From Bacteroides sp. (GTDB taxonomy: Bacteria; Bacteroidota; Bacteroidia; Bacteroidales; Bacteroidaceae), in assembly GCA_021202275.1 (NCBI GenBank), contig JAJQDI010000002.1, positions 1 to 64,000 on the forward strand: a stretch of DNA of 64,000 bases, written 5' to 3'. A model generated the notes under the pieces. That model did no database searches, had not been told where the DNA came from, and saw nothing but the letters and a program-made list of their open reading frames with translations. This document shows, in pieces, positions 19,471 to 28,409 of this stretch (positions within the stretch are counted from its first letter, which is position 1; each line of letters begins with the position of its first letter). The position numbers and the translations under genes are program-made.

Positions 19471-19487
19471 ATTTTTGATCGGGTAGT

Positions 19488-19529
19488 AGTTCTAATGGAA
19501 CTATTACCGATATGGACGGTAACTACACA
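19488..19529 (+). repeat. Right arm of 42-bp inverted repeat, at the 5' edge of susC2
   Basis: Exact reverse-complement partner of 17999-18040. Upstream of it the susC2 frame reads only SG before a TGA, so susC homology begins at the repeat. Confidence 0.93.
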
Positions 19530-22500
19530 ATCACAGTGTCTCCGACCGATAAGGAGCTCACCTTTTCCTTTGTGGGGTATGATACGCAGACTGTGACGAT
19601 CGGCAACCAGACCCGTATAGATGTTACTTTGCAGGAGACTTCTCATCTGTTGGATGAAGTGGTAGCAATCGGGTATGCCAAAGTGAAGCGTAAAGACCTG
19701 ACCGGAGCTATCTCTTCCGTGTCGGGTGGAGAACTGGCTTCCGTACCGGTCATCAGCGCCGCCCAAGCCCTGCAGGGGAAAGCAGCGGGGGTGAATATCG
19801 TTTCTTCCAGCGGAGCTCCGGGTGCGGATGTGAACATAACGATCCGTGGGGGAACGTCGATCACGCAGAGTACCAAACCAATCTATATAGTAGATGGATT
19901 TGAAATGAGTGACGCGCTCACCACGATTGACATCAACGACATTGAAAGCATTGAAGTACTGAAAGATGCTTCTTCCACAGCGATCTATGGCTCCCGGGGT
20001 TCGAATGGTATCATCCTGATCACCACCAAGTCGGGCAAGCAGGGAAAAACCACGGTCAACTACAATACCTACCTCTCGTTCGACAAACTTTCCAAAAAAC
20101 TGAATATGATGGCCAACGCCGAAGAATTCGTGAAATACCAGTACGAACTGGCCGAATTACAGGGAAAGACCACCCAATGGAGCAATGTATTCGACAACAG
20201 CCTGGGAGTGGATAGTCCGGATTTCTACACAGGTGCCTACGGGCGTATCAGTCAGCGTTATGGCGACGACTACGCGATCGACTGGCAGGACGAAGTGTTT
20301 GGCGGCTCTGTCCTCACTCAGACCCATAATGTGAGTATTTCTACAGGTACGGACAAGACGCAGGTATTGCTGAGTTACAACTACAGCGCGCAGGACGGTT
20401 TACTGGCCAACCACAGTGTCAACAAAAGCACGATCCGCACCAAAGTAAATTCGGAACTGTACAAAGGCATCCGTGTAGATTTCAATTCGATGTTCTCTAC
20501 CCGGTCTACCGACGGCGGGGGTACCTATTCGGGCATGAAGAATGTGCTGTTGCAACCCATCAATGGCGGTACCCTGTTCACCCGGGACGAACTGCTCCAT
20601 ACACAGACCTATCCCAACTTCTCCAGTCTGGACTCCGGTTTCGATACGGCCAACCCGCTGGTGCAGAACGAAGCTTCTACGTCGAACAAACGCAACCGTA
20701 TCTTCTCGGTGAATGCCGGTCTGGAAATTGATCTCCTGAAACACTTCACCTGGCGCACGGCAGGACTCTACTCGTGGTCGCACAGCAAGTCGACCTCGTT
20801 TGCCGATGAAAACTCCACATCCTACATCATGGACCCGGTGAATACCGGGATCAACGGCAGCATCGGCAACGAAGAGTCCTACCGATATCAGATCACCAAT
20901 ACGCTGAACTACTTCCAGACATTCGCGCAGAAACACAAGGTCAATGTGCTGCTGGGACATGAGGTTGTCTATACCGAGAAGGAAAGTGATTCGATGAAGC
21001 TCAGGCAATTCCCGTATCCCAACTTCGGACTGGATGATATATCCAACGCGACTGTATATGACAAATCCTCAGGTCACTCCCGCAACGGCCTGGTATCTGC
21101 TTTCGCATGTGTTAACTATACGTTCGACGAACGCTACCTGCTGACCGCTACGATCCGTGGCGACGGCTCTTCCAAGTTTGCCAGAGGCAACAAATGGGGC
21201 ATCTTCCCTTCCGTATCGGGCGCGTGGCGTGTTTCGGAAGAACGTTTCTGGAAAAATAACATCGGGGACGCGGTCAACAACCTGAAACTGCGTGCGGGAT
21301 ACGGGGTAACCGGTAACAACGGTATCGGCGATAACCTGTATACAACTACCATCTCCCAAACAGACTATCCGATCAACAATACGGTGGGAAATCCGGCCTA
21401 TGTACCCAGTACGACCCTGGGGAATAAAAACCTCAAATGGGAAACCCTGCACGCGACTAACATCGGTGTGGACCTGTCTTTTTTGAACAGCCGTATCAAC
21501 TTTACCGTGGAATGGTACAACAACCAGATCAGCGATATGCTGATGAAAAGTGTGATCCCGGCCTCTACGGGATATACCAGCCAGTACCAGAACGCAGGTA
21601 AGATGCGCAACCGGGGATGGGAGTTCACACTCAACACAACCAATATACAGACCAAAAACTTCCGCTGGACCAGCGATCTGAACCTGGCTTTCAACAAATC
21701 CAAGGTAATTTCTCTGGAACAGGATCTGGAGTACAAAACCTTCACCGTGGGGGGCAACCGCTCGGGAACGCTGAACTACTATGCCGTAGTGAATGAGAGA
21801 CTGGGCGATATGTATGGATATGTGTATCAGGGTATTTACACTACAGACGACTTTATTCAGGCAGCCGACGGTACCCTGACCCTGAAAGAGGGTGTAGTAA
21901 AACCTTACGGAGACGCTGTTCCCCAGCCGGGCGATATCAAGTTTGCCGCGGACAATGAAGAGGGCGACCAGTTTACCCGGGAAATGGTGAAGATCGGTAA
22001 CGGTACTCCGGACTGCATCGGTGGGTTCAACAATATATTTACCTACAAAGGATTTGACCTGAGCATCTTCATGACCTTCTCCATCGGCAACGATGTGTAC
22101 AACGCAACCAAACATAGCATGAGCCCCTATGCGCTCTATCAGAATGTACCTACGGAATTCGGCGACAATTATTACCGCCTGATCGACCCGGCTACAGGAC
22201 AGAAAGCAACTACACTGGCGCGCCTGAAAGAGTTGAATCCGGACGAAGCATCCCGTACCTGGAGTCTGAACAATACCAACTCCAGCTACATCACCTATCC
22301 TTCTTCTTATTACGTGGAAGACGGTTCTTACCTGCGTATCGCGCAGGTGACCCTCGGCTATTCACTGCCCAGGAAGTGGTTGCAGAAAGTGATGATCTCC
22401 AACGCCCGGCTGTATTTCACCGCCAACAACCTGGCTACCATCACCGGTTACTCGGGTTATGACTCCGAAGTGTCGGCTGCCAACGACAATGTGATCTGTA

Positions 22501-22571
22501 CACCGGGGTATGACAGTTCCACGTATCCCCGTTCCAGAAGTTACGTGGTGGGTCTGAACTTAACATTCTAA
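19488..22571 (+). CDS. susC-like: SusC/RagA-family TonB-dependent transporter 2, headless (OFF orientation)
   Basis: The coding sequence is open from codon AGT at 19488. The ORF track starts at ATG 19512 (1019 aa). It lacks a signal peptide and the first ~49 residues of the N-terminal domain that SusC1 has, and opens within SSNGTITDMDGNYTITVSP. Plug (GYAKVKRKDLTGAISSVSGGEL, ASSTAIYGSRGSNGIILITTK) and barrel are intact to the C-terminal RSYVVGLNLTF. As placed it cannot be exported. Inversion of 18041-19487 would supply promoter, start and signal peptide in frame (1076 aa). susD2 follows 18 bp downstream. It therefore reads as a stored alternative receptor, not a decaying gene. Confidence 0.9.
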   Translation, partial: SSNGTITDMDGNYTITVSPTDKELTFSFVGYDTQTVTIGNQTRIDVTLQETSHLLDEVVAIGYAKVKRKDLTGAISSVSGGELASVPVISAAQALQGKAAGVNIVSSSGAPGADVNITIRGGTSITQSTKPIYIVDGFEMSDALTTIDINDIESIEVLKDASSTAIYGSRGSNGIILITTKSGKQGKTTVNYNTYLSFDKLSKKLNMMANAEEFVKYQYELAELQGKTTQWSNVFDNSLGVDSPDFYTGAYGRISQRYGDDYAIDWQDEVFGGSVLTQTHNVSISTGTDKTQVLLSYNYSAQDGLLANHSVNKSTIRTKVNSELYKGIRVDFNSMFSTRSTDGGGTYSGMKNVLLQPINGGTLFTRDELLHTQTYPNFSSLDSGFDTANPLVQNEASTSNKRNRIFSVNAGLEIDLLKHFTWRTAGLYSWSHSKSTSFADENSTSYIMDPVNTGINGSIGNEESYRYQITNTLNYFQTFAQKHKVNVLLGHEVVYTEKESDSMKLRQFPYPNFGLDDISNATVYDKSSGHSRNGLVSAFACVNYTFDERYLLTATIRGDGSSKFARGNKWGIFPSVSGAWRVSEERFWKNNIGDAVNNLKLRAGYGVTGNNGIGDNLYTTTISQTDYPINNTVGNPAYVPSTTLGNKNLKWETLHATNIGVDLSFLNSRINFTVEWYNNQISDMLMKSVIPASTGYTSQYQNAGKMRNRGWEFTLNTTNIQTKNFRWTSDLNLAFNKSKVISLEQDLEYKTFTVGGNRSGTLNYYAVVNERLGDMYGYVYQGIYTTDDFIQAADGTLTLKEGVVKPYGDAVPQPGDIKFAADNEEGDQFTREMVKIGNGTPDCIGGFNNIFTYKGFDLSIFMTFSIGNDVYNATKHSMSPYALYQNVPTEFGDNYYRLIDPATGQKATTLARLKELNPDEASRTWSLNNTNSSYITYPSSYYVEDGSYLRIAQVTLGYSLPRKWLQKVMISNARLYFTANNLATITGYSGYDSEVSAANDNVICTPGYDSSTYPRSRSYVVGLNLTF

Positions 22572-22589
22572 TTAAAAAACACTTGAATC

Positions 22590-24674
22590 ATGAAAAAAAT
22601 ATCCATTATCACCCGCATCCGGAAGACCCTGATGGTGTCGTCCGTTGTTGCACTTTCCCTGGGGATCACTTCGTGTGAAGACTGGCTGGATATGCCCTCT
22701 TACACCACCTCCGATACTGAGACCGTGTTCGCGGATGAGAACACTGCCGATATGTTCCTGCAGGGATGCTACCGCGGTCTTGTGCACCAGGAAATGTACT
22801 ACCAACTGGGTATGGGCGAGACCGTGGTACACTCCAGCGAAGATGGCAGTACCAACAATTCGAAATACAATATCTGTAACTATTTCTACGATACGACTTC
22901 TCCGTACACAGTAACTACGATCTTCAAAGAGCAGTACCGTATCATTGAGTCTACCAACATTGCCATCAGCAGGCTGAATGGCATACCTGAGACAGACAAA
23001 CGCAATGCGCTCATCGGCGAAGCACTGGCCATCCGCGCTTTCTGCTACCACAACCTGATCCGTATTTACGGAGATGTGCCTGCGGTATGGGAGCCTCTGG
23101 AAGAGATGGACCCGGATGACGAAGATACGTTCTACCCCAGACGTTCGCCCCGCGACGAGATCTATGACCGGATCATCGCGGATCTGCAAACTGCCGTAAC
23201 GTATATCCCCTGGTATTCGGAAAGCGGTTATAATACGTACGAACGTCTGACGAAACAAGGTACGTACGCTATGCTGGTACGGGTGGCGTTGTATGCGGGT
23301 GGCTACTCGTTGCGCTGGGATCTGGAGACCAACGCTGCCTCTTCCCTGCGCATGGCACGCCGCGACGATGAAGCCCGTGTCCGGGAGCTCTATCAGATAG
23401 CCAGCGATGCTTGTCAGGCGATTATCTCTAAAAACGAGAATGCTCTGGTACAGGCGCAGGGGGGCAAGAGTGGTTTTGAATACCTGTGGTACAACTTCTG
23501 TCAGCGCAACTTCTCTGCTACCAGCCCGGAGATGCTCTGGGAACTAGCCCAATATGGAAACAATACCAACTCCGCTTTCGGTGTGTATGCACATCCGGGC
23601 AGCCGGGGCGGCACGTTCGGTTCGCGCAAGGCGATGCAATTCCTGCTGCCGACGTATTACCTGTCTTTCGATCCCAACGATACCCGCCGGGACGTGTCCT
23701 GTACGTCTTACAGTATTTACTTCTTAGATGGGGGATCAGCCACGGATACCTTCGTGGATGTGGGTACTACCTATTCCTGCATCATGGCGGGTAAGTTCCG
23801 CATCTCCTGGTGTGTGGAACCGGCAGACGCCTCCAAACGCAACCTGAATATCCCGCTGCTGCGTTATGCGGATGTATTATTGATGTATGCGGAAGCTCAG
23901 AACTATCTCAACAACGGCCCCACACAAGCTGCCAAAGATGCGTTGCAGCAGGTAAGAGACCGCGCGGGTATCGGCAACATGTCTATTCCTTCTACGCAGC
24001 AGGAGTTTGAAGATGCTCTGATCCAGGAAATGAAATGGGAGTTTGCCTGTGAGTTCAATCTCCGTACGGATCTGATCCGCATGAATCGTCTGGCTAAAGA
24101 ACTGGCGGAGACCAAACAGGCGATGAAAGACCTTTCCGACCGCAAAAACACCTATGCGAATGTGCCTGTCTACCGGCTGTATAAGTTCCAGGTAGATGCG
24201 CAGACCTACGGCGATCCGTTCCTGGACCTGGATTACATTGAACTGACAGATCCTGCCGAAATCGCACTAATCCGGGATGTACCAACGGATGCCGATGATT
24301 ACGATGCTTTCCAGGATGTACTGGCAGGCATTCTGGCAGCACACGGGATCACTGTAGAAGCGGGCGACAAATGGTATCCGACCCATATGTTCGAAGCCTA
24401 TACCAGTACGTACAACGGCAATGCGCGGAAAGCCGTCGGCTTTACCAACGGGTTCAATGCCCTGCAGATCGGTAACATCATCTACACCAAACCGACTGGT
24501 TCGGCGGAAAACGGAGGTTCCTATCCGGACTGGATCGAGGCAGCCGACGGCAGCGACGGACTTTATTACGGTTTCAAAGAAAACTGTGTGGAACTGCTTC
24601 CTTTTGCCGCACAGGCAGCCGGACATCCGATGATCGACAACCCGAACCTGACGCAGCATCCGGGGTATCAATAA
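22590..24674 (+). CDS. susD-like: SusD/RagB-family glycan-binding lipoprotein (pair 2)
   Basis: A 694-aa surface lipoprotein with lipobox ITSC followed by EDWLDMP. It carries the SusD helical repeats (GEALAIRAFCYHNLIRIYGDVPAVW) and the conserved NIPLLRYADVLLMYAEAQNYLNNG. It is the partner of SusC2, 18 bp upstream, and ends at a strong terminator. Its sequence differs throughout from SusD1, so the two pairs probably bind different glycans. In the present orientation its transcription should be low unless a promoter lies within susC2. Confidence 0.9.
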   Translation: MKKISIITRIRKTLMVSSVVALSLGITSCEDWLDMPSYTTSDTETVFADENTADMFLQGCYRGLVHQEMYYQLGMGETVVHSSEDGSTNNSKYNICNYFYDTTSPYTVTTIFKEQYRIIESTNIAISRLNGIPETDKRNALIGEALAIRAFCYHNLIRIYGDVPAVWEPLEEMDPDDEDTFYPRRSPRDEIYDRIIADLQTAVTYIPWYSESGYNTYERLTKQGTYAMLVRVALYAGGYSLRWDLETNAASSLRMARRDDEARVRELYQIASDACQAIISKNENALVQAQGGKSGFEYLWYNFCQRNFSATSPEMLWELAQYGNNTNSAFGVYAHPGSRGGTFGSRKAMQFLLPTYYLSFDPNDTRRDVSCTSYSIYFLDGGSATDTFVDVGTTYSCIMAGKFRISWCVEPADASKRNLNIPLLRYADVLLMYAEAQNYLNNGPTQAAKDALQQVRDRAGIGNMSIPSTQQEFEDALIQEMKWEFACEFNLRTDLIRMNRLAKELAETKQAMKDLSDRKNTYANVPVYRLYKFQVDAQTYGDPFLDLDYIELTDPAEIALIRDVPTDADDYDAFQDVLAGILAAHGITVEAGDKWYPTHMFEAYTSTYNGNARKAVGFTNGFNALQIGNIIYTKPTGSAENGGSYPDWIEAADGSDGLYYGFKENCVELLPFAAQAAGHPMIDNPNLTQHPGYQ

Positions 24675-24706
24675 ACGGTTTTCATTCAAAATAGGTAGTA
24701 GTTTTG

Positions 24707-24743
24707 CTCTGTCGCCGGGATACTTCGGCGACAGAGTTTTTTA
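24707..24743 (+). terminator. Terminator of susC2-susD2
   Basis: CTCTGTCGCCG pairs with CGGCGACAGAG (24707-24717 with 24726-24736), followed by TTTTTTAT. Confidence 0.9.
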
Positions 24744-25278
24744 TTTACTGACGATGTTGTATGGTGAATAAGAATACTTATTGAGCAAAAAGCTGTCTTT
24801 TCAGTAAAACATCAGCTTCTCTCACTGGGAAAATTCAGGAACAACAGGCTTTGTTGTCCGTATAGAATATCTATGGAACAAACAGACTTCATTGAACCGG
24901 AATACCCCATCCCATCGTCGGAAAGTGTAAAACAGAACAGAGCCTTGAACAATCAGACAAATTGTCATTTTCAATATCTATGCATTTACAGGTAGCTTAT
25001 TTGAATGCACCCCCTCCTGTTTTTGAAAATAATCCAACCAGAGCGATCAGATAAATTACAAACTGTTATTCAATCAGGGATTATTTCAGAAAATATCTAC
25101 CCCTACATCCATATCTTTTTTATTTTGTTTGCATATTACTCAAAATTCTATCCATTATTCATTTGAAACTTACTCACAAACCCGTTCATTCCGGAAAAAA
25201 ATTACCCTTGTAACGACATAAAAAGAGGTTTGTACAGGTATAAACTGTTTTCCGAATAGCAAGAATAATTATCCGGTA

Positions 25279-25435
25279 GTGAAAAAGAATTATCTGACCA
25301 TGAAACCAAATTATCTGACTGTGAAACCAAATTATCTAAGGATGAAACGGGTGGTCAGACACCGGGATATGGGCCGTTTGACTACTGGAAAAATCGGTTT
25401 CCCGGTGTCCGGCCAGTATGATCCCGGTGCCTGAC
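25279..25435 (+). repeat. 21-bp tandem repeat followed by an inverted repeat, possible small ORF
   Basis: Units GTGAAAAAGAATTATCTGACC, ATGAAACCAAATTATCTGACT and GTGAAACCAAATTATCTAAGG are followed by a partial fourth. Then GTCAGACACCGGGAT (25354-25368) pairs with ATCCCGGTGCCTGAC (25421-25435), one mismatch. The frame from 25279 is open for 51 codons with a heptad repeat (KxNYLTx) and ends in TGA at 25432. It lies in a 1.09-kb gap (24675-25768) otherwise without genes. Whether it is translated cannot be told. Confidence 0.6.
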
Positions 25436-25695
25436 GAACAGTTTTATGTAGTGAAATGACTTTTTTATCCCCCAAAAACAGAATAAATATACATTATATA
25501 AAAACAAGAGAATTCATATTTTATATTTATGCGCATTATTTTTAGAAAAACAGCACTACAAAACAGTCAAAAAGAAACATAAAAGCACAATTATCATACT
25601 ATTTATTTCAAAAAAGCACAATTCAACAAATAAAAAGTCAAAACAAAATCATACATCTATGCCGTAATAACCTCATCAAAAATCTGAGAGATTAT

Positions 25696-25732
25696 AAAAA
25701 AGGAGAAAAAACCGGGCGGTCTTTCTCCTTTT
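25696..25732 (-). terminator. Terminator of the rhamnose operon
   Basis: The minus strand reads AAGGAGAAAGACCGCCCGGTTTTTTCTCCTT and then TTTTATAAT, just after the GH105 stop codon. Confidence 0.7.
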
Positions 25733-25768
25733 CTCATCAAGTAACAATAAACCCTTATATAGACACAT

Positions 25769-27067
25769 TTACTTTCTTACCACGATCTGATCGTATTGCT
25801 GTTCGGCTTTGATCTCTGTGTATTTCGGCGCGTCCATCATTTCGATCAGCGCGCGCAGTACGGGACCTTCGCCCATCGGATCGTTTTCCTGAGTGGGGCG
25901 ATTGTAGTAATATGCCAGGGAAGGCATAATTCCGGTACCTACGCAGATAGCGGTTACATCGCCATCGTCACTGATGCGGGTCATCATGCCTTTCAGTCCC
26001 TGTTCGGCTACGTAGATAAAGTCGGGATGCAACCATCCATTCTTTACACCACGGGCGATACCGAACACGAACATGGCTGTTCCGGTGATCTCCTCATAGG
26101 AGTCTACCTTGTCGAGCAGTTGATGCCACAGGCCGTTCTTTCCCTGATAACGGGCTACTCCGCTGGCCTGCATGTTGAAATTCTCTATCACGGCGTCACG
26201 CATGGGATGATCTTCCGGCATCATCGCCAGCAGATCGGCCTGTGCCATGAATACCCATCCGTTGGCACGGCTCCAGTGAGCCACACCGTGCTCTTTGTTG
26301 TCGGTATGGTAGCAATGATAGTAGATCTGCTTCTCCGGACACCAGAGATAGCGGGTATAATTGATCACCTGGTTGGCTGCGTCGGTAAAGTAGCGGTCGT
26401 CGCCCGTCATTTTTCCCATACGTGCCAGAAAGGAAATGGCCATAAAAGCATCATCCGCCCAGATCGTATTTACATGGGGCCATACCCGGGCAATGGTGCC
26501 ATCGGCCAGGCGGGGTTCGGCATATCTCAGGTGATCGGCTGTCTCGCTGATATAGTTCATAAAAGAAGGATGGGGATAGCGCATCTGCAACTCGATCAGG
26601 CTGGCCCCCATCGGTCCGTTGTCGTCCAGACGCTTGCCCCGGAAGATCATGTGCCAGCTCAGCTTGCGGATGGCATTCCACCCATCTTCCTTAAAAGCGG
26701 CATCGTATTGTTTGCGAAAGAATTCCAGGTTGCCTTCGTTGAAGACAAAATCCATATTCTTTAATACATATTTTTCGTATTTCTTATCCCCGACCTTATC
26801 ACCCAACTCCATCAGTGCCATATGGGTGACTCCATTGGTATAGTGCCAGTTGTTGTACTTGCAATTGACTTTCACATCCATGGAAAGAGGCAGGTTCTTC
26901 ACGGAAGAATAAACCTCTCCGGTCCTGGTATTTTTAAAATCATAGGTTGTACTCTCCAGAATACGGTTGGCTATCTTCTCCGCGGCTTCGGCGGCGGTTA
27001 TCTTTGTCTGTGCCGAAAGTGCACAGACACTCATAAAAAAGGCACACGTAAGCAAAATTCGTTTCAT
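25769..27067 (-). CDS. Unsaturated rhamnogalacturonyl hydrolase, GH105
   Basis: A 432-aa protein with a signal peptide (about 1-19, CALSAQ). The (alpha/alpha)6 barrel of GH105 is recognised by NNWHYTNGVTHMALMELGDK, VNTIWADDAFMAISFLARMGK (catalytic Asp in WADD, about residue 200) and HWSRANGWVFMAQADLL. It removes the 4,5-unsaturated galacturonyl residue that lyases such as PL11 and PL1 leave on the non-reducing end, probably in the periplasm. It is the last gene of the rha operon, 36 bp after rhaD, which ties lyase products to rhamnose breakdown. Confidence 0.9.
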   Translation of the reverse strand: MKRILLTCAFFMSVCALSAQTKITAAEAAEKIANRILESTTYDFKNTRTGEVYSSVKNLPLSMDVKVNCKYNNWHYTNGVTHMALMELGDKVGDKKYEKYVLKNMDFVFNEGNLEFFRKQYDAAFKEDGWNAIRKLSWHMIFRGKRLDDNGPMGASLIELQMRYPHPSFMNYISETADHLRYAEPRLADGTIARVWPHVNTIWADDAFMAISFLARMGKMTGDDRYFTDAANQVINYTRYLWCPEKQIYYHCYHTDNKEHGVAHWSRANGWVFMAQADLLAMMPEDHPMRDAVIENFNMQASGVARYQGKNGLWHQLLDKVDSYEEITGTAMFVFGIARGVKNGWLHPDFIYVAEQGLKGMMTRISDDGDVTAICVGTGIMPSLAYYYNRPTQENDPMGEGPVLRALIEMMDAPKYTEIKAEQQYDQIVVRK

Positions 27068-27103
27068 GTCTTTTTGTTTATCTTGGGGTTGATCTGATTA
27101 TCG

Positions 27104-27913
27104 CTATTTAGGCAGATTGAATGCCACTTTGAGTTCTTCCATCTGTGCGTCCGACATCCCTTCCGGTACAAATCCCATGGAGCGGGCGGTCAGGTAGATC
27201 TGTGCCGACTTGGAGAGAGTATCGATACTATCGAATGCTTCCATAATATCTTCGCCCACGGCACAGACACCGTGTTTTTCCCACATCACTACGTCGTACT
27301 CCTCCAGCTGGTCGATGGTGGCGTCGGCCAGTTCAATGGAGCTGGGCAACTGATAAGGCACAATGCCCAGTCCGCGGGGACAGAATGCCCGTGTCTCCGG
27401 GATCATGCTCCACAACAACCGGGTCAGTACATCCTTTTCCAGAAAGGGAGCATGGTGGGTCATGGCCACCAGATCAATGGGATGTGTATGAATCGCGGCT
27501 TTGTAGGAAGATCCTTTACCGATCAGGTAATTGTGCATAGACAGATGCGCAGGCAGTTCTGAGGTGGGCTTCACCGGATGGTCGGCAATGATCTCGTAAC
27601 TGGCACAGTCGTCACAGATACGGATCATCGCACCATTGTCCATGGGTCTGCGGGCCAGATCGCGCATCCGCTTGTTGGTCCCTTTGCAAAAGAAGTATCT
27701 GCCTTTCAGATGAGGCAGTTCCTTACCGATCGGCATACGGTCACTGATGGCCGGCAGGGCACAGATCTCCGCGTCTACCGCATCGGTGATATTGATGGTT
27801 ATGTTGCCACCGTTGCGCTCGGCCCAACCCTTTTGCCAGAGATAACCTGCGACCTCGGCCACATCGGCTATCTGACGAGCCAGTTCCGGGCGGTTTTCTA
27901 AAATTGATTTCAT
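27104..27913 (-). CDS. rhaD: L-rhamnulose-1-phosphate aldolase
   Basis: A 269-aa class II aldolase that splits L-rhamnulose 1-phosphate into dihydroxyacetone phosphate and L-lactaldehyde in the cytoplasm. Zinc ligands are visible in HTHPID (about residues 141-143) and WEKHGV (His about 212), matching the positions in the E. coli enzyme. WAERNGGNITI is the phosphate-binding region. It ends in TAG, with TAA two codons later, which shows TAG serving as a normal terminator here. It lies between rhaT and GH105, separated from rhaT by repeat copy 2. Confidence 0.95.
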   Translation of the reverse strand: MKSILENRPELARQIADVAEVAGYLWQKGWAERNGGNITINITDAVDAEICALPAISDRMPIGKELPHLKGRYFFCKGTNKRMRDLARRPMDNGAMIRICDDCASYEIIADHPVKPTSELPAHLSMHNYLIGKGSSYKAAIHTHPIDLVAMTHHAPFLEKDVLTRLLWSMIPETRAFCPRGLGIVPYQLPSSIELADATIDQLEEYDVVMWEKHGVCAVGEDIMEAFDSIDTLSKSAQIYLTARSMGFVPEGMSDAQMEELKVAFNLPK

Positions 27914-27922
27914 GAAGATATT

Positions 27923-28408
27923 TACAATTTACGATTGAACATGCGATTATTTATAAGTTATTATGTACACGGTTCATATGCATGTAGAGACGCACGGCGT
28001 GTGTCTCCGCGGCGTACGCCCCATACAGCCATGGGATTTTCCGCGGTGTCCTTCTTCACGAAACAGGTAATCCCTCCCTGTGCGGTGACTATCCATGCAG
28101 AATCTGTTCCCATACGGTATGCCGATATACACCTTTCCGGATTGGACCTGCCCTGCTGAGACGCACGCCGTGCGTCTCTACAAGTGGATGAGAACCATAT
28201 ATTGGTGATATAGATATAATTGTTTCTGATATATTTCTTACGATCTGCGAAACAGGTACGATCTCCGGAATCAACGGTCGACAAAGTCAATCGAAGATCG
28301 GCATAGCCAACCAGGCGGTCAGCAAAGGGATTTACAATACAATTCATATGTATAAAATATAGAGTACGGGCAAATTAAATCGTACATCGTAAATCAGTAA
28401 ATCGTACA
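27923..28408. repeat. Dispersed palindromic/MITE-like element, copy 2 (rhaT-rhaD gap)
   Basis: Left edge TTTACAATTTACGATTGAA. Inner palindromes are TGTAGAGACGCACGGCGTGTGTCTCCGCG (27983-28011) and GAGACGCACGCCGTGCGTCTC+TACAAGTGGATG (28158-28190). Right edge ATCGTACATCGTAAATCAGTAAATCGTACAT abuts the rhaT stop. At nearly 490 bp it is the largest copy. ORFs inside it are not credible. Confidence 0.7.
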
Positions 28409-28409
28409 T

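Larger units (their letters stand above)
17999..19529. other. Predicted invertible segment (susC expression switch)
   Basis: The two 42-bp arms bracket 1447 bp that hold the first 49 codons of susC1 (start, signal peptide, half of the N-terminal domain), its promoter and the AraC-family gene. Recombination between the arms would put the same 49 codons in frame before AGT at 19488 and give a 1076-aa SusC2, while susC1 would lose its start. Invertible SusC/RagA loci of this kind are known in Bacteroides fragilis. No recombinase gene lies in the window, so it would act in trans. Only one orientation is visible here. Confidence 0.82.

Noticed and set aside
19512-22571. susC2 as an ordinary N-terminally truncated pseudogene
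   Set aside because: The break coincides exactly with a 42-bp inverted repeat whose partner would restore the missing head in frame, and the rest of the gene is intact, which fits a stored switch copy better.
25279-25341. CRISPR array
   Set aside because: The 21-bp units are directly joined, with no spacers, and no cas genes are present.
27961-28347. 128-aa minus-strand ORF in the rhaT-rhaD gap
   Set aside because: It is composed of the dispersed palindromic repeat and contains the repeat core translated; no protein family seen.
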